This document shows, piece by piece, positions 10,100 to 19,460 of a DNA stretch of 64,000 nt; the stretch's first letter is position 1; the number at the start of each line of letters is the position of its first letter. The notes beneath the pieces are model-generated. The model saw nothing but the letters and a program-made list of their open reading frames with translations, was not told the origin of the DNA and searched no databases. Origin of the DNA: an uncultured Lutibacter sp. GTDB taxonomy: Bacteria > Bacteroidota > Bacteroidia > Flavobacteriales > Flavobacteriaceae. The translations under genes were made by a program, and so were the position numbers. The DNA is taken from positions 62,001 through 126,000 of the forward strand of contig NZ_CANLZZ010000001.1 in NCBI RefSeq assembly GCF_947495725.1. Reading direction: 5' to 3'.

Positions 10100-10140
10100 T
10101 ATATTTGTAAATGAATATTTAAATTGGCACGATTTTTTCT
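10100..10140 (+). promoter_or_regulatory. Promoter region of ompH/skp: -7 box plus sigma-54-like site
   Basis: TATATTTG (10100-10107) matches the housekeeping -7 box. At 10125-10139 the sequence TGGCACGATTTTTTC resembles a sigma-54 -24/-12 element (consensus TGGCAC-N5-TTGC) with one mismatch in the -12 part. It lies 16 bp before the ompH ATG at 10156. Two alternative promoters could uncouple the periplasmic chaperones from bamA. Sigma-54 use is an inference from the motif only. Confidence 0.4.
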
Positions 10141-10155
10141 AAATACATATTAGTT

Positions 10156-10953
10156 ATGATAAAAAAAGTTTTCTTATTAACGTTTTTAATTGTTGGTATT
10201 TCATCAATTGCACAACGCTCACAAAGAATTGGCTATATTGATATGGAATATATTTTGGAAAACTTGCCCGAATACAATGAAGCTCAATCTCAAATTAATT
10301 CAAAAGCTTTAAATTGGCAAAAAAAGATTGAAAAACAACAAAAAGAAATTGATGATTTAAAATCTGAATTAAATATTGAAAGAGCTTTAATGACAAATGA
10401 ATTAATTTTAGATAAAGAAGAAGATATTCAAATTAAAACTTTAGAAATAAAAAAATTACAAGATTCGTATTTTGGAGTTAATGGAGATTTATTTTTATTA
10501 AGACAACAATTGGTTCAGCCGATTCAAGATTTAGTTTACAATGCAATTCAAGACATAGCGGTTAAAAGAAAATATGATTTTGTTTTAGATAAATCTACAG
10601 ATTTAGTTATGCTGTATACCAACAAACAATACGATATTAGCGAACTAGTTATTAAGAGTATTAGCCAAACTAAAAAAGTTGAAAAAGTTAAAGAAAAACA
10701 AAAAGGAAAAGAAATTGGCCCGGATATTGTAAATAACAATACCGATAACCAAGAATCTAAAGAGGTTACAAAAAAATTAGATGAAAGAGCTACAAAAAAA
10801 GCTCAATTACAGAAGAAAATTGAAGAACAAAGAGCTGCACAACTTAAAAAACGAGAGGAGCTCAAAAAAGCTATCGAAGCAAAACGTTTAAAAAGAATAC
10901 AAGATATAGAAGACGCTAAAAAAGCAAAAGAAGAAAAAAACACGAATAATTAA
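10156..10953 (+). CDS. OmpH/Skp-family periplasmic chaperone, long form
   Basis: Skp-like proteins hold unfolded outer-membrane proteins in the periplasm and hand them to the Bam machine. This 265-residue protein has a signal peptide (MIKKVFLLTFLIVGISSIAQ) and then RIGYIDMEYILENLPEY, the conserved beta-strand start of the OmpH family. A long charged coiled coil follows. Compared with the second copy it carries an extra ~90-residue Lys/Glu-rich tail (from about 175 to the end). The duplication of ompH after bamA is usual in Flavobacteriia. The 3' end is 19 bp before the second copy. Confidence 0.88.
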   Translation: MIKKVFLLTFLIVGISSIAQRSQRIGYIDMEYILENLPEYNEAQSQINSKALNWQKKIEKQQKEIDDLKSELNIERALMTNELILDKEEDIQIKTLEIKKLQDSYFGVNGDLFLLRQQLVQPIQDLVYNAIQDIAVKRKYDFVLDKSTDLVMLYTNKQYDISELVIKSISQTKKVEKVKEKQKGKEIGPDIVNNNTDNQESKEVTKKLDERATKKAQLQKKIEEQRAAQLKKREELKKAIEAKRLKRIQDIEDAKKAKEEKNTNN

Positions 10954-10972
10954 TTTAAATAACACGAATAAA

Positions 10973-11473
10973 ATGAAACAGTTTAGAACATTATTATTAA
11001 TTGCCATAGTTACTTTAGGGTTTAACTCTATTCAAGCCCAAACTAAAGTAGGACACATAAGTACTGATTTACTATTAAGCCTTATGCCAGAAACAAAAGC
11101 ATTAAATGCTGATTTAGAAAAATTAAGTAAAACTTATGAAACTGAATTAAAAGCAGAAAATGATAAACTTGCAGCAAAATTAAAAAAATATGAAGCTGAA
11201 GTGGCGTCTCAAACAGATGAAGTAAATCAACAAAGACAAGTTGAGGTTCAACAAGATCAACAAAAATTATATCAATCATCTCAAATTGCTCAAGAAGATA
11301 TCAGAAAAAAAAGAGATGAAAAATTAAAACCTATTTTAGAAAAAGCTAGAAAAGCAATTGAAGATGTTGCTAAAGAACAAGGTTTCACTTATGTATTAGA
11401 TGCATCAAGTATTATTGTTGCAAATGGTACAGATTTACTACCTTCTGTAAAAACGAAGTTAGGTATTCAATAA
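10973..11473 (+). CDS. skp: OmpH/Skp-family periplasmic chaperone
   Basis: This 166-residue protein has the standard Skp length, with a signal peptide ending IQAQ. The segment TKVGHISTDLLLSLMPETKAL follows, then an Ala/Lys/Glu/Gln-rich coiled coil, and the C-terminal YVLDASSIIVANGTDL that closes the body of the trimer. It lies 19 bp after the longer copy and is followed by a strong terminator, so it ends the envelope operon. Confidence 0.9.
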   Translation: MKQFRTLLLIAIVTLGFNSIQAQTKVGHISTDLLLSLMPETKALNADLEKLSKTYETELKAENDKLAAKLKKYEAEVASQTDEVNQQRQVEVQQDQQKLYQSSQIAQEDIRKKRDEKLKPILEKARKAIEDVAKEQGFTYVLDASSIIVANGTDLLPSVKTKLGIQ

Positions 11474-11488
11474 AAATACAATTCTTAT

Positions 11489-11520
11489 AAAAAAAATCCC
11501 GCAATAGCGGGATTTTTTTT
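11489..11520 (+). terminator. Strong hairpin terminator after skp
   Basis: A perfect 14-bp stem (11489-11502 with 11507-11520, core ATCCCGC/GCGGGAT), AATA loop and A/T tails on both sides. It separates the envelope operon from murI. Confidence 0.92.
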
Positions 11521-11550
11521 ACATTTAAAAGTTTTCAAAAATTAAAAAAC

Positions 11551-12339
11551 GTGAATAATAAACCTATTGGACTTTTCGATTCTGGTATTGGAGGCACTTC
11601 AATTTGGAAAGAAGTTATTAAACTTTTACCAAATGAAAAAACTATTTATTTAGCCGATTCAAAAAATGCTCCTTATGGTAAAAAATCAATCGAAGAAATA
11701 ATACAATTATCTGTAAAAAACACTGAATATTTGTTATCTAAAGGTTGTAAAATAATTATTGTTGCTTGTAATACAGCTACAACAAATGCCATTGATTATT
11801 TACGAAACAAATATACTGTACCTTTTATTGGAATAGAACCCGCCATAAAACCTGCAGCACTACAAAGTAAAACAGGAGCAATAGGAATTTTAGCTACAAA
11901 AGGAACCCTTTCGAGCAAATTGTTTGAAAAAACAGCTAATGAATATTCAAAAAATATTACTACAATAGAACAAGACGGAGATGGTTTAGTTAAATTAATT
12001 GAAGAAGGTAAATTAAATTCAGTAGAACTAAAGACCTTACTTAACAAGTATTTAAAACCTATGCTAAACTTTAATATTGACCATTTGGTTTTGGGTTGTA
12101 CACATTACCCTTATTTAATTCCGCAAATAAAAAGCCTAATTGGTGAAGATGTGAAAATTATTGACTCTGGAGAAGCTGTTGCAAAACAAACTAAAGCTGT
12201 TTTAGAAAAAAACAACTTAATATCTTTTCCTCAAGATACTATTCAACACCAATTATATATTAATTCTAATAAAACAGTATTGCAAAATATTTTAAAAAAC
12301 ACACCTACAAATTATATAGTTACTGAACTACATTTTTAG
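11551..12339 (+). CDS. murI: Glutamate racemase
   Basis: MurI makes D-glutamate for peptidoglycan by two-base racemisation. The 262-residue protein has the N-terminal PIGLFDSGIGGTSIWKEV and PYGKKS. The first catalytic cysteine, Cys73, is in VACNTATTNA, and the second is in LGCTHYPYL near residue 184, so both are present. The start is GTG at 11551, just after the terminator; no in-frame ATG precedes PIGLFDSG. The 3' end is convergent with the carbonic-anhydrase-like gene, only 16 bp away. Confidence 0.95.
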   Translation: MNNKPIGLFDSGIGGTSIWKEVIKLLPNEKTIYLADSKNAPYGKKSIEEIIQLSVKNTEYLLSKGCKIIIVACNTATTNAIDYLRNKYTVPFIGIEPAIKPAALQSKTGAIGILATKGTLSSKLFEKTANEYSKNITTIEQDGDGLVKLIEEGKLNSVELKTLLNKYLKPMLNFNIDHLVLGCTHYPYLIPQIKSLIGEDVKIIDSGEAVAKQTKAVLEKNNLISFPQDTIQHQLYINSNKTVLQNILKNTPTNYIVTELHF

Positions 12340-12355
12340 GATAGCTTAGTGTAGT

Positions 12356-12868
12356 TTACTCTTTATACCAACCCGAATATTTTACATAATTATTAGCAAT
12401 TCTATCAATTTCACCTGAAATTAATTCCTGACTAATATCTTTAACTTTTTTGGCTGGAACACCTGCATAAATAGCTCCAGATTCCACATGAGTACCTTTT
12501 GTAACAACAGCTCCAGCCGCAATAATTGAGTTGCTTTCAACAATGCAATCGTCCATAACAATTGATCCCATTCCAATTAAAACATTGTCTTGAATTGTAC
12601 ATCCATGCACCATTGCATTATGGCCTATTGAAACATTATTTCCTATATTAGTTGGATATTTTTGGTATGTAGCATGGATAACAGCACCATCTTGTACATT
12701 TACTTTATCGCCCATTTTTATGTAGTGTACATCTCCTCTAATTACGGCATTATACCAAATACTACATTGCTTACCCATTTCAACCTGACCAATAATTACA
12801 CAATTTTCTGCTAAAAAGCAATCATCTCCAAATTTAGGCTTAACCCCATTTAATTCTTTTATAATCAT
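12356..12868 (-). CDS. Gamma-carbonic-anhydrase-like hexapeptide-repeat protein
   Basis: This 170-residue protein is built of left-handed beta-helix hexapeptide repeats (CVIIGQVEMGKQCSIWYNAVIRGDVHYI, NIGNNVSIGHNAMVHGCTI, NVLIGMGSIVMDDCIVES). Histidines in VIHATYQ, IGHNAMVHG occupy the positions that bind the metal in gamma-class carbonic anhydrases. Many such YrdA/PaaY-like proteins lack measurable carbonic anhydrase activity, so the reaction is uncertain. It starts 2 bp after the response-regulator stop, and is the last gene of a three-gene minus-strand unit. Confidence 0.85.
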   Translation of the reverse strand: MIIKELNGVKPKFGDDCFLAENCVIIGQVEMGKQCSIWYNAVIRGDVHYIKMGDKVNVQDGAVIHATYQKYPTNIGNNVSIGHNAMVHGCTIQDNVLIGMGSIVMDDCIVESNSIIAAGAVVTKGTHVESGAIYAGVPAKKVKDISQELISGEIDRIANNYVKYSGWYKE

Positions 12869-12870
12869 CT

Positions 12871-13611
12871 TTATTTGTTTTTAAAAAAAGCTAATAATTC
12901 TCCTTTTTTGGATGAAGAAACAGATAGCTCTTTACCATTTGTAAGTGTTACGCTTCCACCCTTTCCTTTTTTATAATTTGTAACATAATTTATGTTTATT
13001 AAATAGGATTTGTGGATACGTGCAAAGCTACTTTCTTTTAAAATTTCTTCAAAATATTTAAGGGTTTTACTTACCAATTTTTTATGTTCATTTTGCAAAA
13101 AAATATGCGTGTAATTATCATCGGCCTTACAATACAAAATATGCTTAATTTCTATAACCTCAAATCCATCTTGTGTTGGAATGGTAATTTTTTTGTTTTC
13201 GGAATTGGTTTTTGGTATTAAAACCATGTTTTGCATATCGTTTTCTTTAGCTTTTATCTCTACAACATAGTCAACTGCCTTTATAAGTTCATCTATTGAA
13301 ATAGGTTTTAGCAAATAATACGATGCGTGTTTATTTAAAGCTTCAATTGCATATTGATTGTATGCAGTAACAAAAATAGTTTCAAATGTATGGCTACCAA
13401 CTTTTTCTAGCAAATCAAATGCATTACCATAAGGCATTTCCACATCTAAAAAAACCAAATCTAGCTGGTTACTTTTAATTAAAATCAACGCCTTTTCAAT
13501 ATTTTCCGCTTCCCCTAAAATGGTTACTTGCGGACAATATTTTGAAATATAATTTTTAAGTATTTCTCTACTTGTTTTTTCATCTTCAACAATTATAGCT
13601 TTCAATTCCAT
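12871..13611 (-). CDS. LytTR-type response regulator
   Basis: This 246-residue transcription regulator has a receiver domain (1-120) with acidic pocket Glu9/Asp10, phospho-acceptor Asp56 in LVFLDVEMP, and the conserved Lys in YLLKPISIDEL. It also has a C-terminal LytTR DNA-binding domain (about 145-243) containing IEIKHILYCKADDNYTHIFL and FARIHKSYLINI. It starts one base after the sensor-kinase stop, a tightly coupled pair. Target genes are unknown. Systems of this LytS/LytR kind in Bacteroidota often respond to envelope or nutrient signals. Confidence 0.92.
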   Translation of the reverse strand: MELKAIIVEDEKTSREILKNYISKYCPQVTILGEAENIEKALILIKSNQLDLVFLDVEMPYGNAFDLLEKVGSHTFETIFVTAYNQYAIEALNKHASYYLLKPISIDELIKAVDYVVEIKAKENDMQNMVLIPKTNSENKKITIPTQDGFEVIEIKHILYCKADDNYTHIFLQNEHKKLVSKTLKYFEEILKESSFARIHKSYLININYVTNYKKGKGGSVTLTNGKELSVSSSKKGELLAFFKNK

Positions 13612-15798
13612 TTAATCTTTTTTTAGTGTTAACACCACTTTTGTTCCAGTGTTATTTGAATACAAATCTTCAATAAAAACATCCACTTTATCGCTATACA
13701 TTTCGTTTAAAATAGCTACTCTTTTTTTAATATTTGCCATTCCTTTAGATTGTTGTTTTTGCTGATTTGCAGTTTTTAATTTTTTAGATTTTTTTCGTCC
13801 AATTCCATCATCTGAAATTTCTATACAAATACTTTCTTCATTTTTTTGAAAAAAAGCAACTTTTAAAAATCCTTTTTCCTCTTTATAACGCAATCCGTGC
13901 CATACAGCATTTTCAATATAAGGTTGTAATAACATTGGCGGAATTTGATACTCACTAACTTTTAGGTTATCATCAATCTCAACCTTATAATCAAACTTAT
14001 CTTTAAAACGTGAATGCTCTAATTTTAAATACAATTCTAACAATTCTATTTCTTTTGAAAGTGGTATAAAATCTTCTTCAGAATTATTTAAAACATTACG
14101 CATTAATGTTGAAAAATCGGTTAAATATCTATTCGCCGTTCGTTCATCGTTTTGTGCAATAAAACTATTTACTGAATTTAGTGCATTAAAAATAAAGTGA
14201 GGATTCATTTGGCTCCGCAAGGATTTTAAAGCTAATAAATTATTGGCTAATCTGCGTTGTTTATTACTTTTATACATAAAATAAACTGCAGCCAACAACA
14301 ATAATAAACCACCAATTAATGAGTAAATAATTAAACGTTGGCGTTTATAGTTTTCTATGGTTATTTGTTGTTCACTCTCGTATAATTTATTCTGACTTTC
14401 ATATAACTCTCTATCTTTTTCTAAACTATTAATCCTGTTTTGTTTTTTAACAAGCATTTTATTAATAATTACTGCATCTTCAATTTCTTTTTCTTTCTTT
14501 TTATATAAAATATCAACCAAACTCACATACTCTTGATAGTTGCTCAACGCCTTTTTATAATCACCAACATTTTTATAAATTTCTGAAAGTTGTTCAACAG
14601 CTTCTTTTTTTGTTTCAATATCTGAAGCTTTAGCTGCATCATTTTTACTCTTTTCTAAATAATTAATTGCATTTGTAAACGATTTCTTTTTAGCATAAGC
14701 ATTACCAATATCTAAATTTAGTTGTTGTACAGAAATTTCTTCTTCATCGTTTAATTCAGTATCAACTTTATTCAATTTAGCAGCTTCTAAATCTTGAAGT
14801 GTCTGTTTTTTTAATTCAATTTCCTTATCAAAATTTTGCTGATCCCTGTATTGATTTGCAACTGAATTTGTAATTGCTGCGCGTTTATTTAAAGTAGTCT
14901 TTTTTGAAACTTCAATAGTATTATTTAAATACACATTTGCTTCAGAAACTTTACCTTGTAATGTAGAAACCTCTGCTAATTTAGAATTTAATATTGTTAC
15001 TTTTTCAGTGTAATTATTAGCTTTTGCAAAGGTTAACGCTTGGTTAAAATTAGTTTCTGAATTTACATAATCTTTCAGGTTTAAGTAATTATCTCCAATT
15101 GTTTCGTACACTTCAATTTTTTGTAAAGAAGTCTTCTTTTTATTTAAAATTGAATTTAAAATTGTGTTACTTTCGTTAAAGCCACCTTCAAAATTTAATG
15201 CTTTTGCTAATTTTAATTTTACCGATGTATCACTTTTGCTGCTAAGTGAAGTTTTATAATTACTAACCGCTAAATCATATTGTTTTAAATTAACATAAAC
15301 ATCACCTAAAACTTCGTATGCATTTGCAATATTTATTGAATTTCCTCTTTTTGAAGTTTGAGATTTCAACGCATTCTCTATAAACTCAATACTTTTAAAC
15401 GGATCTCTTTTTTTATAAAACTGCGCAGAATCTAACTGAATTAAAAAATCATTTTCTGGTTCTTTACTTGTTTTTGAAATGTACCTGTTAGAATTATCTT
15501 CAATTTTATATTCCGAACTTCCATCATAAACATAACTATTAATAAGAAATCCATCTTTTCTTAATTCAATAACATCACCAATAGCTGCTTTAATTTTAAA
15601 CTCACCATGAACATTTGTTATAGAAACAATGTTAGACCCTTGTACCCTAACCTCAATATCTTTTAAACGATTTCCGCTTTCGTCTGCAACAAAATCGGAA
15701 TAATAATTTACCGACGAATATTTATTAGTTTTCTCCTGCGCATGCAATTGCGCAATCACTAAAATTAAAAATAATACTAAAATCGATTTTATTTTCAT
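13612..15798 (-). CDS. TPR sensor histidine kinase of LytS type
   Basis: This 728-residue membrane kinase opens with a signal peptide (ending AQLHAQ) and a carboxypeptidase-regulatory-like beta fold (GNRLKDIEVRVQGSNIVSITNVHGEFKIKA). About seven tetratricopeptide repeats follow in the periplasm (about 130-440), then a coiled coil and one membrane span (about 486-510). The cytosolic part has the LytS-family phospho-acceptor region QMNPHFIFNALN with His534 and the ATPase motifs ENAVWHGLRYKE and SDDGIGRKKSKK. It pairs with the LytTR regulator. The periplasmic TPR array suggests that protein or peptide contacts are the signal, which is inference. Confidence 0.9.
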   Translation of the reverse strand: MKIKSILVLFLILVIAQLHAQEKTNKYSSVNYYSDFVADESGNRLKDIEVRVQGSNIVSITNVHGEFKIKAAIGDVIELRKDGFLINSYVYDGSSEYKIEDNSNRYISKTSKEPENDFLIQLDSAQFYKKRDPFKSIEFIENALKSQTSKRGNSINIANAYEVLGDVYVNLKQYDLAVSNYKTSLSSKSDTSVKLKLAKALNFEGGFNESNTILNSILNKKKTSLQKIEVYETIGDNYLNLKDYVNSETNFNQALTFAKANNYTEKVTILNSKLAEVSTLQGKVSEANVYLNNTIEVSKKTTLNKRAAITNSVANQYRDQQNFDKEIELKKQTLQDLEAAKLNKVDTELNDEEEISVQQLNLDIGNAYAKKKSFTNAINYLEKSKNDAAKASDIETKKEAVEQLSEIYKNVGDYKKALSNYQEYVSLVDILYKKKEKEIEDAVIINKMLVKKQNRINSLEKDRELYESQNKLYESEQQITIENYKRQRLIIYSLIGGLLLLLAAVYFMYKSNKQRRLANNLLALKSLRSQMNPHFIFNALNSVNSFIAQNDERTANRYLTDFSTLMRNVLNNSEEDFIPLSKEIELLELYLKLEHSRFKDKFDYKVEIDDNLKVSEYQIPPMLLQPYIENAVWHGLRYKEEKGFLKVAFFQKNEESICIEISDDGIGRKKSKKLKTANQQKQQSKGMANIKKRVAILNEMYSDKVDVFIEDLYSNNTGTKVVLTLKKD

Positions 15799-16013
15799 TC
15801 TATAAAATTGTTTTGTAAAACTACATACTTTAAAGCATTAAATAAAACGCTATTAGTCTAAAAACACTCAAAAACGGGTATTTAAACACCCTAAAATACT
15901 CTTTCACTCATTAAAAGGTATCAATTACTCACTTATAAATTATAGTTGCTCATTCTTAGTTTTTCAAGAAAAAAGTTGAACCTACTTTTACCTTGAATTT
16001 AAACCTGTATATT

Positions 16014-17132
16014 ATGAAAACGCTTTTAAAATTATTAATCATCACACTAACTATCTCAACATTTGATTGTAATGCTAATAATCCAAAAGCAAAACAACAA
16101 ATTAAAGTAGCATTATTATTAGATACTAGTAATAGTATGGACGGACTTATTAACCAAGCAAAAACACAACTTTGGGAAATTGTAAACGAACTTTCTTATG
16201 CAAAATGTGGAACCGATCAACCCGATTTACAAATTGCTTTATATGAGTATGGAAATGATGGTTTGGAAAAAGCTGATGGATTTATTAGGCAAGTTCTAAA
16301 TTTTAGCAGCGACTTAGATGTAATTTCAGAAAAGTTATTCGCTTTAAACACTAACGGAGGAAGTGAATATTGCGGTGCTGTTATTCAAAATTCTTTAAAA
16401 TATTTAGAATGGGGAAACAATAAAAATGATTTAAAACTAATATTTATTGCAGGAAACGAACCTTTTACTCAAAGAAAACTAAGTTACAAAGAAGCCGCTT
16501 CTTTAGCAAATGAAAAAGATGTTACTGTAAACACAATTTTCTGTGGAAATTATGAAAATGGTATTTCCGGAAAATGGCAAGAGGGAGCACATTTAACAAA
16601 TTGAGAGTATATGACAATTGATCACAATAGGGAAATTGTTCATATTAAAACTCCATATGATAAAGTTATTATTGAATTAAATAATAAATTAAACAAAACT
16701 TATATTAGCTATGGATCTGAAGGTAAGAATAAACATAAATTACAATACACTCAAGATTCTAAATCCGAAGAATTAAATGAAGAAGTCGTTGTGAAAAGAG
16801 CGATTAGCAAAAGTAGTAGAATGTACAAAAATTCGAGTTGGGATTTAGTTGATGCTGTAAAAGAAAAAAAAGTAGATTATACCAAGTTAAACAAACAAAA
16901 TTTACCAAAACAACTTCAGAATAAATCTACTTCTGAATTAAAAAAGTATGTTGAAACAAAACAAAAAGAACGAACTTATATTCAACAAAAAATACAGGAA
17001 TTAAATAAATTAAGAAATCAATATGTGGCTAAAGAAAAATTAAAAAATAGGAATGCTAACAATTTAGAAAATGCATTGATTTCTGCAATAAAAAAACAAG
17101 CATTAAAAAAGAATTACAGTTGGAATAATTAA
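16014..17132 (+). pseudogene. von Willebrand A-domain protein broken by an in-frame TGA
   Basis: One reading frame from ATG 16014 to the TAA at 17132 is interrupted only by TGA at 16602-16604. The first part has a signal peptide (MKTLLKLLIITLTISTFDC), then the VWA MIDAS start LLLDTSNSMDGLI and YEYGNDGLEKADGFIRQV. After the TGA the frame resumes EYMTIDHNREIVHIKTPYD and ends in a basic coiled coil. The fit of both halves to one ~372-residue Bacteroidota VWA protein, with the break at a likely Gly codon (GGA to TGA), points to a nonsense mutation. A sequencing error is possible. If the mutation is real, the N-terminal 196 residues alone would be made, or the second half would start at ATG 16611. 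Confidence 0.75.
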
Positions 17133-17161
17133 AAAACTATGGTATTGAAAGAGGTAACTAG

Positions 17162-18145
17162 TTAAAACATCCTATTGGTTTTACCACCTCTTTCATTCCA
17201 AAATCTTCTTGGACTAAAACAATTAAAATTAATTCCTAAAGTAATTTGATGATAACTTGCATCATCAAATAAAATTTCACCCGTTTGTTTAGTATATGTA
17301 TAGGAAAACATATATTTCTCAAAATTAACACCTAAAATGGGTGTTAAATAACTAAGTTGTTGTCCGCTTTCGTTATCAAATCCTCTTCTAAAAGAAAAGG
17401 CTGCCCACAATTTAGCATTATCCAATTCTTTATAAACTTTAAAATTTAAATCGACAAATTTTTCACCTGTTCTTTCAATATATTGAACCATAATTGATGG
17501 CTCTAATTCTACTGTTGAACCATTACTATAATAATCAAAATAATATCCTAGTGATAGTAAATAGCGTCTTAGATTTAATGATTCGTAATCTTTGTTATAC
17601 AAATTTCTAGCTGTAAGCATTAAATTCTTTACTGTAAAGTATCCGAAAAAATCCATATGATGATAAGCCATACTAAAATCGGCATTAAAGTAACTCGAAC
17701 TTTGAACAATTTGAGAAATAACGGGATCTGGTATTTCAAAAGATGATTCATCTAATTTATTATTAACCATCATCATACCAATACCAAATGAAAGTTGCCT
17801 ATATTCTTCAAACCTTCCTAAGTCTAAATGATAAGCATAAGTACCTTGAATTCCTTGTCTGCTATGATATCCATTTTTATCATTAAAAATAATTACTCCA
17901 AGGCCTGCTTTTTCACCAAATTTTGCGTGGTAATTAATTGTTTGCAAAGAGGGTGCATCTTCAACTCCGCTCCATTGATTTCGAGCTGTTAATCTAATTT
18001 TATTACAATCTCTAAAACCTGCAGCAGATGGATGTATCAAATGTACATTATCCGATAAATAATCGGAATAGATAGGTAGTGTTTCTTGTGCATCTGTAAA
18101 TACTGAAACACTTAAAAAACAAAGAAAAACAATGAATTTTTTCAT
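17162..18145 (-). CDS. PorP/SprF-family outer-membrane protein of the type IX secretion system
   Basis: This 327-residue protein has a signal peptide (MKKFIVFLCFLSVSVFTDAQE). The PorP/SprF opening segment SDNVHLIHPSAAGFRDCNKIRLTARNQWSGVEDAPSLQTINYH follows, then repeated barrel strands. PorP/SprF proteins sit in the outer membrane and help bring certain type IX cargo, such as adhesins and gliding proteins, to the surface; several copies per genome are usual. It lacks a partner adhesin gene next door, so its cargo is not evident. It converges with the broken VWA gene 29 bp away. Confidence 0.88.
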   Translation of the reverse strand: MKKFIVFLCFLSVSVFTDAQETLPIYSDYLSDNVHLIHPSAAGFRDCNKIRLTARNQWSGVEDAPSLQTINYHAKFGEKAGLGVIIFNDKNGYHSRQGIQGTYAYHLDLGRFEEYRQLSFGIGMMMVNNKLDESSFEIPDPVISQIVQSSSYFNADFSMAYHHMDFFGYFTVKNLMLTARNLYNKDYESLNLRRYLLSLGYYFDYYSNGSTVELEPSIMVQYIERTGEKFVDLNFKVYKELDNAKLWAAFSFRRGFDNESGQQLSYLTPILGVNFEKYMFSYTYTKQTGEILFDDASYHQITLGINFNCFSPRRFWNERGGKTNRMF

Positions 18146-18251
18146 GTGAATAATTAACCAACCAAATATACTATAATTGTTTCTTATTTTACCAATTGAA
18201 AATATTATTAATATATTTTCGACTTAATACTTCAATAAAAGTAAAATAAAA

Positions 18252-18283
18252 AAAAGCCATTTTCAATTAAGAAAATGGCTTTT
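18252..18283 (-). terminator. Terminator of the leu operon
   Basis: AAAAGCCATTTTC (18252-18264) and GAAAATGGCTTTT (18271-18283) form a perfect 13-bp stem with a 6-nt loop. On the minus strand it is followed by a T-run, about 20 bp beyond the leuB stop. Confidence 0.85.
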
Positions 18284-18303
18284 AAAATAATATTTTAAGT
18301 TGA

Positions 18304-19359
18304 TTATACGTTTGCGGCTAACCAATCTCCTACTTCACTAGTTCCATAAGCTTTACCTCCATCAGCTAAATCTTCAGTAACAACACCTTCATTTAAGGCT
18401 TTGTTAACTGCTGCTCTAATTGCTTTTCCTTCTTCATGTAATCCAAAGTTTTCAAACATCATTGCCGCAGATAAAACCGTTGCCATTGGATTTGCAATAT
18501 TTTTACCTGTTGCTTGTGGGTAAGAACCGTGAATTGGTTCAAATAAACCAATATCAGATCCTAAAGAAGCTGACGGCATTAATCCCATAGATCCAGAAAT
18601 TACAGAAGCTTCATCTGTTAAAATATCACCAAATAAATTTTCAGTAATTAAAACATCGTAACTATTTGGCCATTGAACTAAGCGCATTGCAACAGCATCA
18701 ACAAATTCATAAGAAACCTCAACTTCTGGGTAATCTTTTTCCATTGCTTGTACGGTTTCTCTCCATAAACGAGAAGTTTCTAATACATTTGCTTTGTCCA
18801 CGCAACATAATCTTTTAGAACGTGTCATTGCTAATTCAAAACCTTTTTTAGCTAAACGTTGTACTTCTTCTCTTGTGTAAACACAGTTATCAAAAGCAGT
18901 TTCTCCTCCGTCTCTTCTACCTTTTTCACCAAAATAAATTCCACCAGTTAATTCTCTTAAGAAAACAAGATCGGTACCTTCAATACGCTCTCTTTTTAAA
19001 GGAGATTTATCTAATAATGAAGGAAAAGTAAATGTTGGACGAACGTTTGCAAATAATCCTAATGCTTTACGCATTTTTAACAACCCTTGCTCTGGACGAA
19101 CTTTTGCAGAAGGATCATTATCAAAACGAGGGTGACCAATTGCTCCAAATAATACTGCATCAGAATTTTTACAAATTTCGTGTGTTTCATCTGGGTAAGG
19201 CTCTCCAACTGCATCAATTGCTGCAGCACCCGTTAAAGCTGGTTTCCAGCTAATTTCATGATTAAATTTAGTTGCAATTACGTCACAAACTTTTACAGCT
19301 TGATCTATCACTTCTGGTCCAATTCCATCTCCAGCTAAAAGTGCTATATTTAATTTCAT
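18304..19359 (-). CDS. leuB: 3-isopropylmalate dehydrogenase
   Basis: LeuB oxidises and decarboxylates 3-isopropylmalate to 2-oxoisocaproate with NAD in leucine synthesis. The 351-residue protein has the N-terminal IALLAGDGIGPEVIDQAV, the Arg-containing substrate motif LLKMRKALGLFANVRP, the RELTGGIYFGEKG signature, VDKANVLETSRLWRE, and the metal-binding DAVAMRLVQWP...LFGDILTDEASVISGSMGLMPSAS. It is the last gene of the leuC-leuD-leuA-leuB cluster, about 100 bp after leuA. Confidence 0.97.
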   Translation of the reverse strand: MKLNIALLAGDGIGPEVIDQAVKVCDVIATKFNHEISWKPALTGAAAIDAVGEPYPDETHEICKNSDAVLFGAIGHPRFDNDPSAKVRPEQGLLKMRKALGLFANVRPTFTFPSLLDKSPLKRERIEGTDLVFLRELTGGIYFGEKGRRDGGETAFDNCVYTREEVQRLAKKGFELAMTRSKRLCCVDKANVLETSRLWRETVQAMEKDYPEVEVSYEFVDAVAMRLVQWPNSYDVLITENLFGDILTDEASVISGSMGLMPSASLGSDIGLFEPIHGSYPQATGKNIANPMATVLSAAMMFENFGLHEEGKAIRAAVNKALNEGVVTEDLADGGKAYGTSEVGDWLAANV

Positions 19360-19460
19360 TTTTTTAAGCTTTTGGCTGTTTATTGGTAATTTACAAATAA
19401 ACAGCTATAATTTATATTAATTTAATTTGTATTAATGCTAATAGCAAAAGACTAAAAGCA

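Noticed and set aside
13612..15798. A hybrid two-component system for polysaccharide sensing
   Set aside because: It is a LytS-type kinase with TPRs and a separate LytTR regulator, without the Reg_prop sensor or fused AraC regulator of such hybrids, and it is 25 kb from the glycan genes.
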